Assembly (NCBI GenBank): GCA_027083995.1
Contig: JALWME010000223.1
Coordinates: 1-10,588 of the forward strand
DNA length: 10,588 nt
From: Sulfurovum sp.
GTDB taxonomy: Bacteria > Campylobacterota > Campylobacteria > Campylobacterales > Sulfurovaceae
Direction of reading: 5' to 3'
A model generated the notes under the pieces. The model was not told where the DNA came from and did no database searches. It worked only from the letters and a program-made list of their open reading frames with translations. Within the stretch, counting starts at the first letter, position 1, and every line of letters begins with the position of its first letter. Made by a program: the position numbers and the translations under genes. Shown one piece after another: positions 7,922 through 10,588 of the stretch.

Positions 7922-8782
7922 TTATGCTATGGGTACATAAATTTCTGTTTGTATCTTATCTGGGTCTTTTTCGCCAAATGCATCAATATATTTTTCAAAT
8001 GCTGGTTCATCTCTAAAGGTATAGTCACTTTTATCTATCCAGGTATAAAGTGCTCCCCATGCTTCTTCTGCCACATTATAGTTACCCATATAAGATATGA
8101 CTGCATACTTTCCACCTACAACTGTTTTGGTTTCAAAGTCATACTTTTTCAACTCATTGACCTCTGCTGTACCACAGGCAAGTGCTGCATCATAGCGGAT
8201 ATTTGCCTCATCAGTTATCTGAGGGTCATCATGACAGATACCCAGTGCTTCACAATGTTTTTGTGTGATTTGTAGATGCATTGATGGAGGATTTTTTTCA
8301 AATTTTTCTTCTAAATCATTCAGTTTTTGACTAAGCCTTTTCCACGCAATGTCAGAACTCTTCTCATAGTTACCCAGCTCTCGTACAAATACGACATCTA
8401 CCGCTTCTCTTTCTCTAATTTCTATTGAATTCATCTTAGTATCCTTATAATAATCTGTTAATTTCAGCGAACTTTTTTGATACGCTGTTGGAGTCGTGCC
8501 AAATCGTGCCTTAAAGGCTTTGAGAAAGCCTGTAGGGGTTTGATACCCAGCGTCAAGTGCTATCTCTATCATACTTTTTTGAGCATACATCACTTCAGAA
8601 GCCGCCCTTTCAAGTTTTAACCTCGTGGCATACGACATTGCCGACTCACCTATATGTAGTTTAAATATCCGACAAAAGTGAAAATGAGAATATCCAGCAA
8701 CTTTTGCAAGTATCATCAAGTCTAGTTCATCATCAAGATGATTTTCTATATAATAAGTCACTTTTTGTATCTGTGGATTCAT
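7922..8782 (-). CDS. AraC-family regulator with GyrI-like effector-binding domain
   Basis: Transcription regulator of the Rob/SoxS-like layout: N-terminal DNA-binding domain and C-terminal GyrI-like ligand domain, 286 residues. The two AraC helix-turn-helix units are visible at about 20-42 (LMILAKVAGYSHFHFCRIFK) and 70-93, followed by the family signature around GYQTPTGFLKAFKARFGTTP (79-98). From about 118 to the end runs a GyrI-like domain: REREAVDVVFVRELGNY, LGICHDDP (180-187), GGKYAVISYMGNY (223-235) and the final TEIYVPI. Such domains in Rob, BmrR and SbmC relatives bind amphipathic or cationic drug-like molecules, which fits the pump downstream. The ATG is supported by AAGGA about 6 nt upstream. 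As the first gene of the minus-strand series it may also control its own promoter. The ligand is unknown. Confidence 0.93.
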   Translation of the reverse strand: MNPQIQKVTYYIENHLDDELDLMILAKVAGYSHFHFCRIFKLHIGESAMSYATRLKLERAASEVMYAQKSMIEIALDAGYQTPTGFLKAFKARFGTTPTAYQKSSLKLTDYYKDTKMNSIEIREREAVDVVFVRELGNYEKSSDIAWKRLSQKLNDLEEKFEKNPPSMHLQITQKHCEALGICHDDPQITDEANIRYDAALACGTAEVNELKKYDFETKTVVGGKYAVISYMGNYNVAEEAWGALYTWIDKSDYTFRDEPAFEKYIDAFGEKDPDKIQTEIYVPIA

Positions 8783-8804
8783 CTTCTTTCCTTCACTTTT
8801 GATA

Positions 8805-8814
8805 ATACTAGTAT
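8805..8814. repeat. 10-bp perfect palindrome overlapping the candidate -10 box
   Basis: ATACTAGTAT is its own reverse complement and covers most of the proposed -10 box of the AraC-type gene. A protein bound here would block that promoter. A 10-bp palindrome in AT-rich DNA can also arise by chance. Confidence 0.35.
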
Positions 8815-8838
8815 ACGGTGTTTATTATTTTTTGTCTC
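8810..8838 (-). promoter_or_regulatory. Candidate promoter of the AraC-type gene
   Basis: On the minus strand GAGACA (8838-8833, four of six matches to TTGACA) is followed after 17 bp by TATACT (8815-8810, five of six to TATAAT). The predicted transcript would start about 20 bases before the ATG at 8782 and still include the AAGGA ribosome site. It would drive the AraC gene and possibly the two-component genes behind it. Confidence 0.4.
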
Positions 8839-9023
8839 TTCCTAAATTGCTCACTACAAAAACCACTATTTGGCGATGGGTATATATATCTACGCAACAT
8901 AAGAAAACCAAAGTCAAATTATTGGGGCATAGAGGACTAAGTTATGATTATGTTATCAACAGTGGTGTGGCTAATTTGTTTGTAAGCAGGTGAAAATATG
9001 AAATTTTTTTAGATACACTATAG

Positions 9024-9037
9024 TTTGATTAATCAAA
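9024..9037. repeat. 14-bp perfect palindrome (TTTGATTAATCAAA)
   Basis: The 14-mer equals its reverse complement and lies about 90 bp before the HAD phosphatase start. It could be a dimer operator. The half-sites TTGAT and ATCAA are those of an FNR box, but are separated by 2 rather than 4 bases. Confidence 0.5.
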
Positions 9038-9115
9038 GAGTTTAATCTTCTTTGAAAAGCAGTTTAAAAATTTTATCTTTACTGGGTATCATGCGTAAAA
9101 AGATATTATATACAT

Positions 9116-9119
9116 AGGA
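9116..9119 (+). promoter_or_regulatory. Shine-Dalgarno deciding the HAD gene start
   Basis: AGGA lies 8 nt before the ATG at 9128. It overlaps the alternative ATG at 9119 and so could not serve that codon, which has no other purine-rich site upstream. This favours the start at 9128. Confidence 0.5.
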
Positions 9120-9127
9120 TGCAAAGT

Positions 9128-9808
9128 ATGGCACAAACGATTTACCAATTAAAAGAAAACAGAACCAGAGCAAAGATTATACTTTTTGATCTTGATGGGA
9201 CTATTATAGATTCAACAGAAGCGATTTTAGAGAGTTTTGAGAAGGCATATACGTCATTTGGAAAAGTTGTACCAAGTGCTGAGTCTATCAAATCATTTAT
9301 AGGGTTACCGCTTGATATAATGTTTGTAAAGTTGGGTGTTGATGCATCTGAAAAAATGGCATATGTCCAAGCCTACAAAAAGCACTACCAAACCATACAT
9401 ACCCAAAAGACAGTACTCTTACCTAGAGTAAAAGAAGCTATAGAGCTTGCCTGCGAACATGGAAGACTTGGTGTGGTCACCACAAAAACAAGCGAATATT
9501 CGCGAATACTCCTTGAACATTTTGACCTGATGAAGTACTTTGATATTCTCATAGGCAGAGAAGATGTGCAAAACCCAAAACCACATCCTGAGCCAGTAGA
9601 ACGAGCTATGAATGCATTAGGGTATCACTATGGGAAGGTGACATATATGATAGGTGATACACCTGCAGATATGATAGCTGCAGAAGAAGCAGATATTGCG
9701 AGTATTGGAGTGCTTTGTGGATACACGGACAAAGAAGTATTGTCAGAATATGCAGACTTTATCGCTAATGATGTTTATGATGCGATAAAGATTATAGAGA
9801 AAATATAA
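9128..9808 (+). CDS. HAD-superfamily phosphatase (phosphoglycolate phosphatase-like)
   Basis: Cytoplasmic Mg-dependent phosphatase of the HAD-IA group, related to Gph/PGP-type enzymes that hydrolyse small phosphomonoesters. All four motifs are present (numbering from the ATG at 9128, 226 residues): motif I FDLDGT with nucleophile D21 and acid/base D23, motif II GVVTT with T118, motif III with K151 in NPKPHPEP, and motif IV GDTPADM with D177 and D181. A helical cap lies between motifs I and II (about 30-95), the C1 position. An ATG three codons earlier at 9119 is in frame, but the AGGA site suits 9128. About 17 residues precede motif I, a little longer than usual. The gene is alone on the plus strand and ends 7 bp from the convergent cytochrome gene. 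The exact substrate is not readable; phosphoglycolate or a related sugar phosphate is only a guess. Confidence 0.92.
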   Translation: MAQTIYQLKENRTRAKIILFDLDGTIIDSTEAILESFEKAYTSFGKVVPSAESIKSFIGLPLDIMFVKLGVDASEKMAYVQAYKKHYQTIHTQKTVLLPRVKEAIELACEHGRLGVVTTKTSEYSRILLEHFDLMKYFDILIGREDVQNPKPHPEPVERAMNALGYHYGKVTYMIGDTPADMIAAEEADIASIGVLCGYTDKEVLSEYADFIANDVYDAIKIIEKI

Positions 9809-9815
9809 TTTCTAC

Positions 9816-10181
9816 TTAAGATCCTCCATCTCCTGAGGGTTCATACTCTATATCATAACGATTATCATCTACTACTGTTTTTAAATTAGAGAGGTATTTT
9901 GCCATTTGCCTGGTTTGGTTCTCATCTAGTGCTTTGGCAAATGATATCATTATTGCACCATTGGCAGTGCGTGCCTTACCTTGCTGTAAATCTTTGAGGC
10001 GACGAAGTAAAATATACTCTTTTACTCCCTGAAGTCTGGGGCTGGCTCCCATCCCCTCACCATACATCCCATGACAAGAGTTACAGGCATTTTTTAGATA
10101 GAGTTGTTCCATTGCATTATTTGCATAAATAAAAGAGCCAAATGGAGTAATGAGTAGGGCAATGAGTAAAATTTTTTTCAT
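9816..10181 (-). CDS. Small periplasmic c-type cytochrome
   Basis: Soluble monohaem class I cytochrome c, an electron carrier in the periplasm. The 121-residue precursor has a Sec signal (MKKILLIALLITPF..., cleavage near A20) and one haem site CNSCH (C33, C36, H37). The segment GMGASPRLQG (43-52) supplies the conserved Pro-x-Leu near the haem, and M78 in AIMISFAKAL is the likely sixth ligand, followed by the C-terminal helix (about 86-100) ending in KYLSNL. The acidic, glycine-rich tail (DDNRYDIEYEPSGDGGS) extends beyond the usual fold. This resembles c553/c4-half cytochromes. Its ATG overlaps the truA stop by 4 bp (ATGA), with AAGGA 10 nt upstream inside truA, so it is co-transcribed with truA. 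No redox partner gene is in the window. Confidence 0.93.
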   Translation of the reverse strand: MKKILLIALLITPFGSFIYANNAMEQLYLKNACNSCHGMYGEGMGASPRLQGVKEYILLRRLKDLQQGKARTANGAIMISFAKALDENQTRQMAKYLSNLKTVVDDNRYDIEYEPSGDGGS

Positions 10182-10588
10182 GTGTAAAGTATCCTTGCTA
10201 AGTAGAGTCCCTCAGGGGGTGCTAGATTTGTAGTGTGTTTTGTTTGGCATGTGAGCTGTTCTTCTAGCTGTATACGTGTGAGATCTTGATGCACGCAACG
10301 CATCGCAGCATCTATCATCATGCGTACTTGTGCCCGTAAAAAACCATTGGCTTTAAAGTACAGATAGTGATATTTTCCACGTTTTATATGCATAGCAGAG
10401 TAAATCTCTCTTGTGCTAGTATATGTATGGCTACCTGTTTTTCTAAAGAAGTCGAAGTCATGAGAACCTACAAAAATTTGCAATACTTCCTGTAGGAGCC
10501 TCTCATCAAAAGGTGCATAGTATGAGATATACTTTTGTTCAAAGACGGAAGGTTGTGAGGTTTTAAAGATATAACGATAGATACGTGT
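10178..10588 (-). CDS. truA: tRNA pseudouridine synthase A, C-terminal part (5' end beyond window)
   Basis: C-terminal 136 codons of TruA, the enzyme that converts uridines 38-40 of the tRNA anticodon arm to pseudouridine. The frame stays open through the right edge, so the TTG at 10483 is internal, not a start. Recognisable TruA segments in order: RIYRYIF near the edge (family RRYRYxI), FVGSHDFDFFRKTGS (the FxGxHDFxxF block), the FLRAQVRMM segment (family FLRxQVRxM) and the terminal LAPPEGLYLARILY (APPxGLYL). The catalytic Asp of the RTDxGVHA motif lies in the missing N-terminal half, so catalytic competence cannot be checked here. The stop overlaps the cytochrome c start as ATGA. Confidence 0.95.
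   Translation of the reverse strand, partial: TRIYRYIFKTSQPSVFEQKYISYYAPFDERLLQEVLQIFVGSHDFDFFRKTGSHTYTSTREIYSAMHIKRGKYHYLYFKANGFLRAQVRMMIDAAMRCVHQDLTRIQLEEQLTCQTKHTTNLAPPEGLYLARILYT

Larger units (their letters stand above)
8783..9127. other. Divergent intergenic region, no convincing gene
   Basis: About 345 bp separate the AraC-type gene (minus) from the HAD phosphatase gene (plus). An open stretch on the plus strand (8799-8993, 64 codons) starts at TTG, has no ribosome site and no recognisable domain. The region is AT-rich, holds a candidate promoter for the AraC gene, two palindromes, and overlapping short stems around 9024-9055 (for example TCAAAGA at 9033-9039 with TCTTTGA at 9049-9055). 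No tRNA, terminator with T-run or riboswitch is recognised. Confidence 0.6.

Noticed and set aside
8799..8993. 64-codon open frame on the plus strand in the divergent intergenic region
   Set aside because: It starts at TTG without a ribosome site, overlaps the candidate AraC-gene promoter and shows no recognisable domain; an open frame of this size is expected by chance.
9025..9036. FNR box (TTGAT-ATCAA half-sites)
   Set aside because: The half-sites are separated by 2 bases (TA), while FNR boxes need 4; kept only as an unassigned palindrome.
9806..9840. Bidirectional terminator between the HAD and cytochrome genes
   Set aside because: Only a 4-bp CCTC/GAGG stem inside the cytochrome tail is present, with no T-run on either strand.
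10178..10483. A complete 101-residue protein starting at TTG 10483
   Set aside because: The same frame continues upstream to the window edge with clear TruA sequence, so this is an internal codon of a larger truncated gene.

Overview
The window looks like a chromosomal segment of an AT-rich Gram-negative bacterium, most likely a member of the Campylobacterota (Sulfurimonas, Sulfurovum or Arcobacter type). This rests on the low GC content, the codon use, tightly packed overlapping genes, and the style of the cytochrome c, TruA, two-component and RND proteins. It is inference; no rRNA or tRNA is present to fix the taxonomy.

Positions 8782 down to 1 (minus strand) hold seven co-directional genes that read as one self-contained sensing and export island. 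In transcription order they are: an AraC-type regulator with a GyrI-like ligand-binding domain, an OmpR-type response regulator, a sensor histidine kinase, an outer-membrane beta-barrel protein of unknown function (possibly DUF2860-like), a TolC/NodT-type outer membrane lipoprotein, a HlyD-type periplasmic adaptor, and an RND inner-membrane permease. The permease runs off the left edge after 822 codons, so its last transmembrane helices are missing. Most junctions are overlapping or nearly so (ATGA, TAATG, an 11-bp overlap, a 1-bp gap), which indicates translational coupling. The only spaces are 31 bp between the AraC gene and the response regulator and 81 bp between the kinase and the beta-barrel gene. 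The 81-bp gap holds a candidate promoter with an 11-bp-spaced direct repeat where a response regulator could bind.

The inferred logic is that the kinase senses an envelope or periplasmic signal, the AraC/GyrI protein senses a small amphipathic ligand, and together they switch on a tripartite pump plus one extra outer-membrane protein. The extra protein is the least explained part.

Positions 8783 to 9127 are a divergent intergenic region of about 345 bp without a convincing gene. It contains a candidate AraC-gene promoter, a 10-bp palindrome and a 14-bp perfect palindrome (TTTGATTAATCAAA).

The right end is ordinary housekeeping sequence: a HAD-family phosphatase on the plus strand, converging with only 7 bp to spare on a small periplasmic cytochrome c. 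The cytochrome gene overlaps by 4 bp the 3' end of truA (tRNA pseudouridine synthase A), which is cut by the right edge. No mobile elements, CRISPR arrays or RNA genes were recognised.
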